A stretch of DNA of 64,000 bases from Streptomyces glomeratus. Lineage in GTDB: Bacteria; Actinomycetota; Actinomycetes; Streptomycetales; Streptomycetaceae. The stretch lies in assembly GCF_021462825.1 (NCBI RefSeq), contig NZ_JAKEEB010000036.1, positions 1 through 64,000 on the forward strand, given 5' to 3'. The notes under the pieces are model-generated. The model made no database searches. It was not told the DNA's origin and saw only the letters and a list, made by a program, of their open reading frames with translations. A program made the position numbers and the translations under genes. Positions 25,992 to 37,593 of this stretch are shown in pieces. Position 1 is the stretch's first letter, and every line of letters begins with the position of its first letter.

Positions 25992-26747
25992 TCAGGAGGG
26001 ACGGGAGGAGTCGTGTGCGGCTTCCTCCGGCGCGGGAGCCTGCGCGGCCCGGGTGACGTCTCCCACCAGCTCGACCACGTCCGGTCCGTACGCCTGGGAG
26101 TTGACGACCTTCAGCAGCAGGACGAAGGAGCCGCTCCCGTACTTGCGGGCCAGCCGCTCGTGGTGGCGCGCGAGATAGCGGGTAGCCGCCTGGTTGGTGA
26201 TCGCGGTCTGACCGCAGAAGAGGAAGACGGGGCGTGCGCCGCGGCCCAGGTCCGCCGTGAGCCGGGCGAGGATCACATGCTCGGACCGGCCGGGCTCCAG
26301 CAGATGGCGCTCGCTCCCGATGTCGAACGCCCAGCGCTCCGGACCGCGTTCCGCGTCGGTGTTCACCCGTATCCCCGGCAGAAGCGACTGGAGATGGGCG
26401 GCCATCCGGCGGTTCGACGCCGGGCCGCCGAGGCAGAACTCCGTGCGCTCGCCGAATCCTTGCCGGGCTGCGTCGTGCGCGACGACCTGGGCGTGGGCGC
26501 CGCAGTCCTTGATGAGGGCGGACAGCTCCAGCAGTGCGAACACATCCTGGCGCACCACCGTCAACTCGGGGCCGCCCGCGTCCCGGTTGACCACCAGCAG
26601 TGACTCCGAGTTGTCCGGGAGCCCGAAGAACGCCTGCTTGCGGCGGAGTTTGCGTTTCCACAGATACGTCCGGGCGAGCCAGCCGAGCGCGGCGCTGATG
26701 CCGGCCGCGATCACCCCCAGGGCGATATTGCGCACGTCGTCGTTCAT
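25992..26747 (-). CDS. membrane-anchored hypothetical protein
   Basis: The 251-residue protein starts MNDDVRN and has a single membrane segment near the N-terminus (NIALGVIAAGISAALGWLA) followed by a basic stretch (KRKLRRK), so the rest is probably cytoplasmic. The soluble part has an alternating hydrophobic pattern, with ILARLTADLGRGARPVFLFCG and GSGSFVLLLKVVNS suggesting a Rossmann-like fold. I do not recognise the family. The ATG at 26747 is chosen because the open upstream frame is Pro-rich and unlike protein. Confidence 0.6.
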   Translation of the reverse strand: MNDDVRNIALGVIAAGISAALGWLARTYLWKRKLRRKQAFFGLPDNSESLLVVNRDAGGPELTVVRQDVFALLELSALIKDCGAHAQVVAHDAARQGFGERTEFCLGGPASNRRMAAHLQSLLPGIRVNTDAERGPERWAFDIGSERHLLEPGRSEHVILARLTADLGRGARPVFLFCGQTAITNQAATRYLARHHERLARKYGSGSFVLLLKVVNSQAYGPDVVELVGDVTRAAQAPAPEEAAHDSSRPS

Positions 26748-26851
26748 GGCCGGGCATGGTAGCGGGCCGCTGTGAACCGGTGTTCGATGGGACTGACGGG
26801 ACCATGGCAATGCGGTTACGCTGCGTGGAAGGAAGTCGACTGGAGGTACGC

Positions 26852-28648
26852 ATGCAACGTCCTGTCCGGCGGAATCTGGCGGTGCTGGCGGTCTCGGCGG
26901 CCGTGGTGTCGGTGGGAGCGGCGGCACCGCCGTCGTCCACCCCGGCACCGGAGAAGGTCCCGGTGGCCGTGGGCTACGGCGGGGCCGTGGCGAGCGTCGA
27001 CGCGGACGCCTCCGCCGCCGGGATCGAGGTCCTGAAGAAGGGCGGCAACGCGGTGGACGCGGCCGTCGCCACGGCCGCCGCGCTGGGCGTCACCGAGCCC
27101 TACTCTGCGGGCATCGGCGGAGGCGGCTACTTCGTCTACTACGACGCCAAGTCCCGCACGGTCCACACCATCGACGGCCGTGAGACCGCCCCGCTCACCG
27201 CGGACGAGGGGCTCTTCGTGGAGAAGGGCAAGGCGCTCCCCTTCGCCGACGCGGTCAGCAGCGGCCTGGGCGTCGGCACCCCGGGCACCCCAGCCACCTG
27301 GCAGAAAGCGCTGGACGAGTGGGGCACGAAGCGGCTCGGCACGGTCCTGAGGCCGGCCGAGCGCATAGCGCGCGACGGCTTCACCGTCGACGACACGTTC
27401 CGCTCGCAGACCGCGTCCAACGAGGCCCGCTTCCGCTACTTCCCGGACACGGCCAAGCTGTTCCTGCCGGGCGGCGCGCTCCCCGCCGTCGGTTCCACGT
27501 TCAAGAACCCCGACCTCGCCCGCACCTACGCGGAACTGGGCCGGAAGGGCATCGGCGCGATCTACCACGGCGATCTGGGCGACGACATCGTCGCCACCGT
27601 CGAAAAGCCACCGGTGGACCCGGCCTCGGGCTGGAACGCCCGCCCCGGCAAGCTGTCCGACAAGGACCTCGCGGTCTACCGGGCCGAACTCCAGGCGCCC
27701 ACCAAGACCTCCTACCGCGGCCTCGACGTCTACTCCATCGCCCCGTCCTCCTCCGGCGGCACCACGGTCGGCGAGGCGCTCAACATCCTGGAGAGGACCG
27801 ACCTCTCGAAGGCGAGCGAGGTGCAGTACCTGCACCACTTCATCGAGGCGAGCCGCATCGCCTTCGCCGACCGCGGGCGCTGGGTCGGCGACCCCGCCTT
27901 CGAGGACGTGCCGACGAAGGACCTGCTGTCGCAGAGGTACGCCGACTCCCGCGCCTGCCTGATCAAGGACGACGCGGTGCTCACCAGCCCGCTCGCGCCC
28001 GGCGACCCGCGCCACCCGGCGGCCTGCGGCGCCCGGGGAACGGCGGCCCCGACGACGTACGAGGGCGAGAACACCACGCACCTGACCGTCGCGGACAAGT
28101 GGGGCAACGTCGTCTCCTACACGCTGACCATCGAGCAGACCGGCGGCAGCGGCATCACCGTCCCGGGCCGCGGCTTCCTCCTCAACAACGAGCTGACGGA
28201 CTTCTCCTTCACGCCCGCCAACCCGGCCGTGCACGACCCGAACCTGCCCGGTCCGGGCAAGCGCCCTCGTTCGTCCATCTCGCCGACGATCGTGCTCGAC
28301 AAGCACGGCCGGCCCGTCGTCGCCCTCGGTTCACCCGGCGGCGCGACCATCATCACCACCGTGCTGCAGACCCTGACCGGCTTCCTCGACCGGCACCTGC
28401 CGCTCGTCGACGCGATCGCCGCCCCGCGTGCCAGCCAGCGCAACGCGGCCCAGACCGAACTGGAACCCGGCCTCTACGACAGCGCTCTGAAGGCCCGGCT
28501 CGAGGCGATCGGGCACTCCTTCAAACCGAACCCGGAGATCGGCGCGGCCACGGGCGTGCAGCGGCTGCCCGACGGCAGGTGGCTTGCCGCCGCCGAGAAG
28601 GTGCGGCGCGGCGGTGGATCCGCGATGGTGGTGAAACCGGCGCCGTAA
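26852..28648 (+). CDS. ggt: gamma-glutamyltransferase
   Basis: The 598-residue precursor has an N-terminal export signal (basic MQRPVRRN, then a hydrophobic run ending near AAAPPSS). The large subunit contains GGNAVDAAVATAAALGVTEP and GIGGGGYFVYYD. The predicted autocleavage site is N407/T408 in EGENTTHLTVAD, so T408 would be the nucleophile. PSSSGGTT and GSPGGATIITTV match substrate-binding loops. It transfers or hydrolyses gamma-glutamyl groups of glutathione-like compounds outside the cell. The ATG at 26852 follows TGGAGG at good spacing. It converges with the Clp gene, 12 bases apart. Confidence 0.95.
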   Translation: MQRPVRRNLAVLAVSAAVVSVGAAAPPSSTPAPEKVPVAVGYGGAVASVDADASAAGIEVLKKGGNAVDAAVATAAALGVTEPYSAGIGGGGYFVYYDAKSRTVHTIDGRETAPLTADEGLFVEKGKALPFADAVSSGLGVGTPGTPATWQKALDEWGTKRLGTVLRPAERIARDGFTVDDTFRSQTASNEARFRYFPDTAKLFLPGGALPAVGSTFKNPDLARTYAELGRKGIGAIYHGDLGDDIVATVEKPPVDPASGWNARPGKLSDKDLAVYRAELQAPTKTSYRGLDVYSIAPSSSGGTTVGEALNILERTDLSKASEVQYLHHFIEASRIAFADRGRWVGDPAFEDVPTKDLLSQRYADSRACLIKDDAVLTSPLAPGDPRHPAACGARGTAAPTTYEGENTTHLTVADKWGNVVSYTLTIEQTGGSGITVPGRGFLLNNELTDFSFTPANPAVHDPNLPGPGKRPRSSISPTIVLDKHGRPVVALGSPGGATIITTVLQTLTGFLDRHLPLVDAIAAPRASQRNAAQTELEPGLYDSALKARLEAIGHSFKPNPEIGAATGVQRLPDGRWLAAAEKVRRGGGSAMVVKPAP

Positions 28649-28660
28649 CGGCCACGCGGT

Positions 28661-31372
<2,712 letters not shown>

Positions 31373-31816
31373 CCGTTCCGGCGTCCCGGCGGGGCCCGGG
31401 ACACGCTCGTTGATCGACGTGCCGGTGCCGGGTGCCCGGACGGGGCCCGGTTACACCTGTGGGGCGCGCGCGGCGCTCGTAGACCCACGATGGCACGAAC
31501 GCACTCCGGCGGCATGTCCAGAAACGCCGCTCACCTCGTCCGCGGCGCGGCGCTTGGCGCCGGGGACACCGTCTGCCCGCGGAGTGCATGAACGAGGCCA
31601 GCGGCTCGGGCGGTTGCCCTGGTGAGGGCCGGGGCGGTCGCGATACGGCGCGGCGGAGGAGGCCGAGGGCGCCGGGGTCCCGGCCGCGCCTCTCCCCGGG
31701 ACCGACACCGGATGCGGAGCGCCCTGCGTCCGGTCCGAAAACTCCACGTAGTCATCCCGTAACACAACTGGTGTTATCTATGGGTCGGAGTACTCCAGTC
31801 GGGCGGGAGCTGGGCA
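31373..31816. other. divergent intergenic region
   Basis: This 444-base gap separates the divergent Clp gene and the gene at 31817. No coding signal was found. I looked for HAIR (CTTGAGT-type) and CtsR-type operators near the Clp start and saw none. The only clear element is the inverted repeat at 31760. Confidence 0.4.
31760..31776 (+). promoter_or_regulatory. inverted repeat overlapping a promoter-like hexamer
   Basis: TAACAC (31760-31765) and GTGTTA (31771-31776) flank AACTG and lead into TTATCTA, a possible -10 element, about 40 bases before the ATG at 31817. The arrangement suggests a repressor operator. Confidence 0.4.
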
Positions 31817-33502
31817 ATGGATGTGGAACAACTCCCGGTGCAGGTACGGGAGTTCGCGGTCTACCTGAACGGGCTGCTGGCGCGGCTCGACCAGGACGGC
31901 GGCTGGTGCGGAGTCTTCTGGCAGCGCGATCCCGACGGCATGCGGGCCTGCCTCGACGGCCGGGAGGTGCCTCCCTGGGACGTCTTGGAGGCGCTGCTGC
32001 ACGACCTCGCCGCGGCCTACGGGCCCGCGAGCGCCGCGCAGGAGGCCGAGCGGGCGCGGGCGCTGCACGGTGCCTCGATGGCCGCGTACGACGCCCGGCC
32101 GGGCGGCCGCGACTCCCTCGTCGACCGGCTCGACGTGATGCTCCGCGAACAGCGCTACGCGGCCGAGCGCCAGGCGGAGCTGGTGCGCCGGCTGGAGTCG
32201 GCCCCGACCCGGGAGGAAGCCGAGTCGCTCCGCCTCGACCTGGCCTGGGCCCGGGACGACCACGAACGCGCCACCGCCCGCTGCGTGGAACTCCGCCGCC
32301 GCATGGCGGCCCTCGACCACCGTGCCCTGCGCCCGCCGGCGCAGGGCACGCGGTCTTTAGGAGCGCCCGGGCCGGCCTGGCGTCCGGGGGCCGGCGAGCG
32401 CCCCGGCGGCACGGCCGACCCGGGCCCGGAGGCACCGCCCGGCGTCCGCCCGGACGCCCCGCCTGCCGCGCCCCACGGCCCGCTCGAACAGCACGCCCCG
32501 TTCGAGCGGCAGGCCCCCGTCGAGGAGCACGCTCTGTTCGAGCGGCAGGCACCCGTCGAGGAGCACGCTCTGTTCGAGCGGCAGGCACCCGTCGAGGAGC
32601 ACGCTCTGTTCGGGCGGCAAGCCCCTGTTGTGCCGCCCCACGATGCCGCTTCCGGCACCCCGGCCGCCTTCCGCACCCGAGCGGCGGGCCAGGAGTCCCT
32701 AGCCGCGGATCCCGCCGCGCCGGGCCCGGCCCCCTCGGGCCCCGCCCCGGCGCCCTCGGCCAGGCAGCGCTCCAGGCGCCGCCCCCGCGGCAGTGCCCGG
32801 TTCGCCGGGATGATGGACATCCAGGAGGCTTCCACGGGCGCCGTGCCCGCCCCCGCCCCCGCCTCCGCGCCCGCCCCCGGCCGCGGGGGCCCGCGCGGCG
32901 CCCGGTTCGCCGGAGCCGGGGACACCGGCCCCGAGGCGGTGCGTGAGGAGCGACCTGAGGAGGCCCTGGACCAGGCGGGCCGGCGGATCATCGCGGAGAC
33001 CGTCGCCGCGCTCGTCCGGATGCGCGCCGAGGGTCGCAGCGGCGAGGCCCACGCCCTGCTCGCCGAGGCCGCCCACTGGCCCGCCGCCCGCTACCCCGCG
33101 CTCGCCGCCGAACTGCACCGCGCGGGCCTCGGCGCCGACTGGGCCACCCTCCTGTGGGAGACCGCCGCGCTGCCCGCCGACCGCCTCGTCGCCGCCGCGG
33201 ACGCACTCACCGCCGCGGGCCGCACCGCGGACGGGGAGCAGATACTGCGCCAGGGCGTGGTACGGCCCGCGGGCGAGATCGGCGAGGCCGTGCTGGGCCT
33301 GAACGCCGACGGCCGGCACCGTGAGGTCCGCGCTCTCCTCGACGCGTATGTGCGCGTGCGTACGCCCGAGGAAGCGGCCCGCAGTGTCGCGGCGGATCCG
33401 GGGCTGCTCCTGCCGCTCCTCCTCGAGGCGGCCCGGGGTGTCTCCGACGAGCGGCACTGGGACCTCGTCCACGCCCTGAGAGTCGCCGGATTCACCATCT
33501 GA
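31817..33502 (+). CDS. large Ala/Pro-rich hypothetical protein with 12-residue repeats
   Basis: The 561-residue protein has an ordered N-terminus of about 170 residues (AVYLNGLLARLDQDGGWCGVFW, then helices with heptad-like Arg/Glu spacing), a disordered middle (about 175-375) with four 12-residue repeats of the type HALFERQAPVEE, and a helical C-terminus (about 380-561) with repeated helical hairpins resembling TPR/HEAT-like units. No enzyme motif is seen. Such proteins are common in Streptomyces and are often mislabelled as large tegument proteins. The ATG at 31817 follows a GGGAG site. Its role is unknown. Confidence 0.75.
   Translation: MDVEQLPVQVREFAVYLNGLLARLDQDGGWCGVFWQRDPDGMRACLDGREVPPWDVLEALLHDLAAAYGPASAAQEAERARALHGASMAAYDARPGGRDSLVDRLDVMLREQRYAAERQAELVRRLESAPTREEAESLRLDLAWARDDHERATARCVELRRRMAALDHRALRPPAQGTRSLGAPGPAWRPGAGERPGGTADPGPEAPPGVRPDAPPAAPHGPLEQHAPFERQAPVEEHALFERQAPVEEHALFERQAPVEEHALFGRQAPVVPPHDAASGTPAAFRTRAAGQESLAADPAAPGPAPSGPAPAPSARQRSRRRPRGSARFAGMMDIQEASTGAVPAPAPASAPAPGRGGPRGARFAGAGDTGPEAVREERPEEALDQAGRRIIAETVAALVRMRAEGRSGEAHALLAEAAHWPAARYPALAAELHRAGLGADWATLLWETAALPADRLVAAADALTAAGRTADGEQILRQGVVRPAGEIGEAVLGLNADGRHREVRALLDAYVRVRTPEEAARSVAADPGLLLPLLLEAARGVSDERHWDLVHALRVAGFTI
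32489..32632 (+). repeat. four 36-bp in-frame tandem repeats
   Basis: Units begin at 32489, 32525, 32561 and 32597. The second and third are identical; the first and fourth diverge by several bases. The period of 36 keeps the frame and encodes a 12-residue repeat with charged and hydrophobic halves. Confidence 0.95.
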
Positions 33503-33609
33503 GCGGCCCGTCGACAATCCGACCACTTCACCCGCAGGGGTGCGAAACGTGATCGACTCCGCGGGTTGGCGACGATGGTCTTGGCAAGGCCTCCCGCGAG
33601 GCTTACGTT

Positions 33610-33648
33610 CGAGCCTCTACCACCTGTTTCTACGGGCGTAGAGGCTCG
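33610..33648 (+). promoter_or_regulatory. 11-bp inverted repeat upstream of the pyrimidine operon
   Basis: CGAGCCTCTAC (33610-33620) and GTAGAGGCTCG (33638-33648) are perfect inverted copies around 17 bases and lie 41 bases before the first gene of the pyrimidine cluster. It could be an operator for the PucR regulator encoded at 35886 or a leader stem. The same sequence was not seen before the second amidohydrolase gene. Confidence 0.5.
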
Positions 33649-33688
33649 CTGACGTCCTCACCGGGACTTGAGGCAAAGGAGCGGCATC

Positions 33689-34531
33689 ATGGCCCACGTC
33701 GTACGCGCCGCACTGGTCCAGGCGACCTGGACCGGCGACACCGAATCCATGATCGAGAAGCATGTGGCGCACGCCCGCGAGGCGGCCCGGCAGGGCGCGC
33801 AGGTCATCGGCTTCCAGGAGATCTTCAACGCCCCCTACTTCTGCCAGGTCCAGGAGCCCGAGCACTACCGCTGGGCCGAGCCCGTGCCCGACGGACCCAC
33901 CGTCACCCGGATGCGGGAGCTGGCCCGTGAGACCGGCATGGTCATCGTCGTCCCCGTCTTCGAGCTCGAGCAGTCCGGCTTCTACTTCAACACCGCGGCG
34001 GTGATCGACGCCGACGGCTCGTACCTCGGCAAGTACCGCAAGCACCACATCCCTCAGGTCAACGGCTTCTGGGAGAAGTACTACTTCAAGCCGGGCAACC
34101 TCGGCTGGCCCGTTTTCGACACCGCGGTCGGCAAGGTGGGCGTGTACATCTGCTACGACCGTCACTTCCCGGAGGGCTGGCGGCAACTCGGTCTCAACGG
34201 TGCCCAGTTGGTGTACAACCCGTCCGCCACCTCGCGCGGCCTGTCGGGCTACCTCTGGCAGCTGGAGCAGCCCGCGGCCGCCGTCGCCAACGAGTACTTC
34301 ATCGCCGCGATCAACCGCGTGGGCCGCGAGGAGTACGGAGACAACGACTTCTACGGCACGAGCTACTTCGTCGACCCCCGCGGCCAGTTCGTGGGGGAGC
34401 TCGCCAGCGACAAGGAGGAGGAGCTCGTCGTCCGGGACCTCGACTTCGACCTCATCGAAGAAGTGCGGCAGCTGTGGGCGTTCTACCGCGACCGCCGCCC
34501 CGACGCGTACGAAGGACTGGTGAAGCCGTGA
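33689..34531 (+). CDS. beta-ureidopropionase (nitrilase superfamily), copy 1
   Basis: The 280-residue protein has the nitrilase triad: E44 in GFQEIF, K118 in KYRKHHIP and C155 in YICYDRHFPEG. The conserved NPSATSRGLSGYLWQLEQP matches N-carbamoyl-beta-alanine amidohydrolases. It should hydrolyse N-carbamoyl-beta-alanine to beta-alanine, CO2 and ammonia, the last step of reductive pyrimidine breakdown. The ATG at 33689 follows AAAGGAGCG. The aminotransferase gene overlaps its stop by four bases, so the two are coupled. A paralogue lies at 37594 in the same cluster. Confidence 0.93.
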   Translation: MAHVVRAALVQATWTGDTESMIEKHVAHAREAARQGAQVIGFQEIFNAPYFCQVQEPEHYRWAEPVPDGPTVTRMRELARETGMVIVVPVFELEQSGFYFNTAAVIDADGSYLGKYRKHHIPQVNGFWEKYYFKPGNLGWPVFDTAVGKVGVYICYDRHFPEGWRQLGLNGAQLVYNPSATSRGLSGYLWQLEQPAAAVANEYFIAAINRVGREEYGDNDFYGTSYFVDPRGQFVGELASDKEEELVVRDLDFDLIEEVRQLWAFYRDRRPDAYEGLVKP

Positions 34532-35811
34532 CCGACCTGTACGCCCGCCACCGGGCCGTCCTGCCCGACTGGCTCGCGCTGTACTACAAGGACCCCCTGG
34601 AGATCACCCACGGCGAGGGCCGCCACGTCTGGGACGCCGACGGCAGGAAGTACCTGGACTTCTTCGGCGGGATCCTCACCACCATGACCGCGCACGCCCT
34701 GCCCGAGGTCACCAAGGCGGTGAGCGAGCAGGCCGGGCGGATCATCCACAGCTCGACCCTCTACCTGAACCGGCCGATGGTGGAACTGGCCGAGCGTATC
34801 GCCCGGTTGAGCGGCATCCCGGACGCCCGGGTCTTCTTCACCACATCCGGCACCGAGGCCAATGACACCGCGCTGTTGCTGGCGACCACCTACCGGCGGA
34901 GCAACCAGGTCCTGGCGATGCGCAACAGCTACCACGGCCGCTCCTTCAGCTCGGTCGGCGTCACCGGCAACCGCGGCTGGTCCCCCACCTCGCTGTCACC
35001 GCTGGGGACCCTCTACGTCCACGGGGGCGTCCGCACCCGCGGCCCGTTCGCCCACCTGAGCGACGCGGACTTCATCGCGGCCTGCGTCGAGGACCTGAAG
35101 GACCTGCTCGGGCACATCCGGCCGCCCGCCGCGCTGATCGCCGAGCCCATCCAGGGCGTGGGCGGCTTCACCTCGCCGCCGGACGGGCTGTACGCGGCCT
35201 TCCGCGAGGTGCTCGAGGAGCACGGCATCCTGTGGATCGCGGACGAGGTGCAGACCGGCTGGGGCCGCACCGGTGACCACTTCTGGGGCTGGCAGGCCCA
35301 TGGACAGAGCGGCCCGCCGGACCTCCTCACCTTCGCCAAGGGCATCGGCAACGGCATGTCCATCGGCGGGGTGGTCGCCCGCGCGGAGATCATGAACTGC
35401 CTGGACGCGAACTCCATTTCGACGTTCGGCGGCACCCAGATCACCATGGTCGCAGGGCTCGCCAACCTCACCTATCTGCTGGAGCACGACCTCCAGGGCA
35501 ACGCCCGCCGGGTGGGCGGAGCGCTCCTGGAGCGGCTGCGGGCGGCGACCGCCCGGCTCCCGGTCGTCCGCGAGGTGCGCGGACGCGGCCTGATGATCGG
35601 CGTCGAGCTGGTCAGGCCCGGCACGGACGAGGCCGACCCGGAGGCCGCGGCCGCCGTGCTGGAGGCCGCCCGCGAGGGCGGACTGCTGATCGGCAAGGGC
35701 GGCGGGCACAACACCAGCGTCCTGCGCATCGCCCCGCCGCTCACGCTGACCGCGCCGGAGGCGGAGGAGGGCGCCGCGATCCTCGAGCACGCCCTCGGGA
35801 GCGTCCGGTGA
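34528..35811 (+). CDS. class III PLP aminotransferase
   Basis: The product has 427 residues. PLP-binding features are SGTEANDTALLLA, SYHGRS, EPIQGVGGFTSPPDG, IADEVQTGWGRTG and the Schiff-base Lys K271 in TFAKGIGNG. The length and motifs match omega-amino acid/alanine-glyoxylate type transaminases. Overlap with the beta-ureidopropionase gene (GTGA, start GTG at 34528) indicates that it takes the amino group from beta-alanine, or from 3-aminoisobutyrate in thymine breakdown, giving a semialdehyde. The amino acceptor cannot be read from the sequence. Confidence 0.92.
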   Translation: MTDLYARHRAVLPDWLALYYKDPLEITHGEGRHVWDADGRKYLDFFGGILTTMTAHALPEVTKAVSEQAGRIIHSSTLYLNRPMVELAERIARLSGIPDARVFFTTSGTEANDTALLLATTYRRSNQVLAMRNSYHGRSFSSVGVTGNRGWSPTSLSPLGTLYVHGGVRTRGPFAHLSDADFIAACVEDLKDLLGHIRPPAALIAEPIQGVGGFTSPPDGLYAAFREVLEEHGILWIADEVQTGWGRTGDHFWGWQAHGQSGPPDLLTFAKGIGNGMSIGGVVARAEIMNCLDANSISTFGGTQITMVAGLANLTYLLEHDLQGNARRVGGALLERLRAATARLPVVREVRGRGLMIGVELVRPGTDEADPEAAAAVLEAAREGGLLIGKGGGHNTSVLRIAPPLTLTAPEAEEGAAILEHALGSVR

Positions 35812-35885
35812 CCCGCGTCCTCCGACAGCGTCGTCACGAGGTGTCCCCGTCGACGAGCCGATGACCTGAGCAAGGGAACGCCGCC

Positions 35886-37445
35886 ATGTCCACCGCCCTG
35901 GAACCAGCCCTGTCGGTACGCCAGGTCCTCACCCTGGACCGGGTGCTCGCCGGAGAGCCCGAGGTGGTGGCCGGCGCCGGGCATCTCGACCGGCCGGTGC
36001 GCTGGGTGCACGTCGCCGAGGCACCCGACGTCGGAGTGATGCTCAGCGGCGGCGAGATGGTCCTCACCACCGGGGTGCTGCTCGCCGGCGACGTGGAGAA
36101 GCAGGCCGAGTACATCCGGTCCCTGCACCGCGCGGAGGCCGCGGCCGTCGTCCTCGGACTCGGCCGAGCCTTCCCCACGCCCCCGGACGTGATGCGCCGG
36201 GCCGCCGAGCGCTGCGGACTGCCCCTGGTGGTCCTGCACCGGCCCTTCCCCTTCGCGGAGCTGACCGAGGAGGTCCAGTCCCGGCTGGTGCGGCGCAAGT
36301 TCGCGGCCGTGAGCCTGTCGGAGTCGGTCCGTACGGCCCTGACGGGACTCATCACCGCGGGCGCCCCGCTCCAGCGGCTGCTCGACGAGATCGCCGTACA
36401 CGCCGCCTGTCCCGTGGTTCTCACCAACCTCGCCCACCGGGTGCTGGCCACCGCGGGGGAGCGGTCCGCGGTCGACGACGTGCTGCGGGACTGGGAGCGC
36501 ATCGCCCGGCAGGCCGGCGGCAGCGAGGGCGACGGCTGGGTCCGCGCCGAACTGGGCGGACGCGGCGAGCGCTGGGGCAGGATCGTGCTGTGCGGCTACC
36601 GCGGTGACAGCCCCATCGGGCGCCTGCTCGCCGAACGCGCCGCCGAGGCGCTCGTGCTGCACCGCATGCTCGGCGGGCCGGCGCACTCCTGGGAGGAGCA
36701 GTCCGCGCAGGGCCTGCTGACCGACCTGGTCTCCGGAGTCGTACCGGCCCGTCAGCTGCTGCCGAGGGCCCGGGCGGCCGGGTTGCCCGTCAACCGCCGT
36801 ACCTTCGTCCCTCTCGTCGTACGCGACGGCGAACCGGCCGGACTCGACCGCGTCCTGCGTCTGCTGGGGCTGTCCGGACTCGTCGCGGACCTCGCCGACG
36901 GGGCCACCGCCATCCTGCTCAGCCTCGCCCGGGACCAGGACGCCGAGGCGCTGACCGCACACTTCGCCGCCCGGCTGCGGACCGAGTCCGGCACACTCGG
37001 AACCGTGGTCGCGGCCGCCGACGCGCGCACCGCCTGGGAGGACGTGCCCGCGGGGCTGCGGGAGGCCCGGCACGTGGCGGACGCCGTCGCCGCCCACTCC
37101 GCCGCCCAGGACCTGCCGGCCGTCGTACGGCTCAAGGACGTCCATCTGCGCGGCCTGATCCGGCTGTTGCGTGACGACCCGCATGTGCAGTCCTTCGCCG
37201 AACGGGAGCTGGACGGCCTGCTGTGCGGACGCCACGCCGAGCAGGAGCTGCTGCCCGTGCTGCGGACCTATCTCGCCACCGGCCGCAACAAGTCCCGCAC
37301 CGCCCAGCTGCACCACGTCAGCAGGCCCGCGCTGTACCGCCGCCTGGAGGCCATCCAGGCCCTCCTGGGGGTCGACCTGGACGACTTCGAACAGGCCGCC
37401 TCCGTGCACATCGCGCTGCTCGCGCACGACGCCCAACAAGGGTGA
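35886..37445 (+). CDS. PucR family transcriptional regulator
   Basis: The 519-residue protein has the full PucR layout: an N-terminal PucR sensing domain (about 10-135; HLDRPVRWVHVAEAPDVG, GGEMVLTTGVLL), a GGDEF-like linker region, and a C-terminal HTH (RTYLATGRNKSRTAQLHHVSRPALYRR). PucR regulators control purine and pyrimidine catabolism. It sits in the middle of the pyrimidine cluster on the same strand, so it is almost certainly the local regulator. The ATG at 35886 follows AAGGGAACG. The ligand is unproven. Confidence 0.92.
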   Translation: MSTALEPALSVRQVLTLDRVLAGEPEVVAGAGHLDRPVRWVHVAEAPDVGVMLSGGEMVLTTGVLLAGDVEKQAEYIRSLHRAEAAAVVLGLGRAFPTPPDVMRRAAERCGLPLVVLHRPFPFAELTEEVQSRLVRRKFAAVSLSESVRTALTGLITAGAPLQRLLDEIAVHAACPVVLTNLAHRVLATAGERSAVDDVLRDWERIARQAGGSEGDGWVRAELGGRGERWGRIVLCGYRGDSPIGRLLAERAAEALVLHRMLGGPAHSWEEQSAQGLLTDLVSGVVPARQLLPRARAAGLPVNRRTFVPLVVRDGEPAGLDRVLRLLGLSGLVADLADGATAILLSLARDQDAEALTAHFAARLRTESGTLGTVVAAADARTAWEDVPAGLREARHVADAVAAHSAAQDLPAVVRLKDVHLRGLIRLLRDDPHVQSFAERELDGLLCGRHAEQELLPVLRTYLATGRNKSRTAQLHHVSRPALYRRLEAIQALLGVDLDDFEQAASVHIALLAHDAQQG

Positions 37446-37593
37446 GACACCATGGGAACCAGCGGGAAACCGCACCGGACGGGCCGGGGTGACACCGTGG
37501 AACGCGGCGCGCCCGCAGACGTGACACGGTGCCACTCAAACCGGTCCGCCGGGCTTCCTAAGCTCGCCGCACACCGAGCGACCGGAGGTCCCG

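Noticed and set aside
31588..32946. 452-residue Arg/Gly-rich open frame overlapping the hypothetical gene.
   Set aside because: It is an out-of-phase shadow; codon bias and protein-like sequence belong to the frame 31817-33502.
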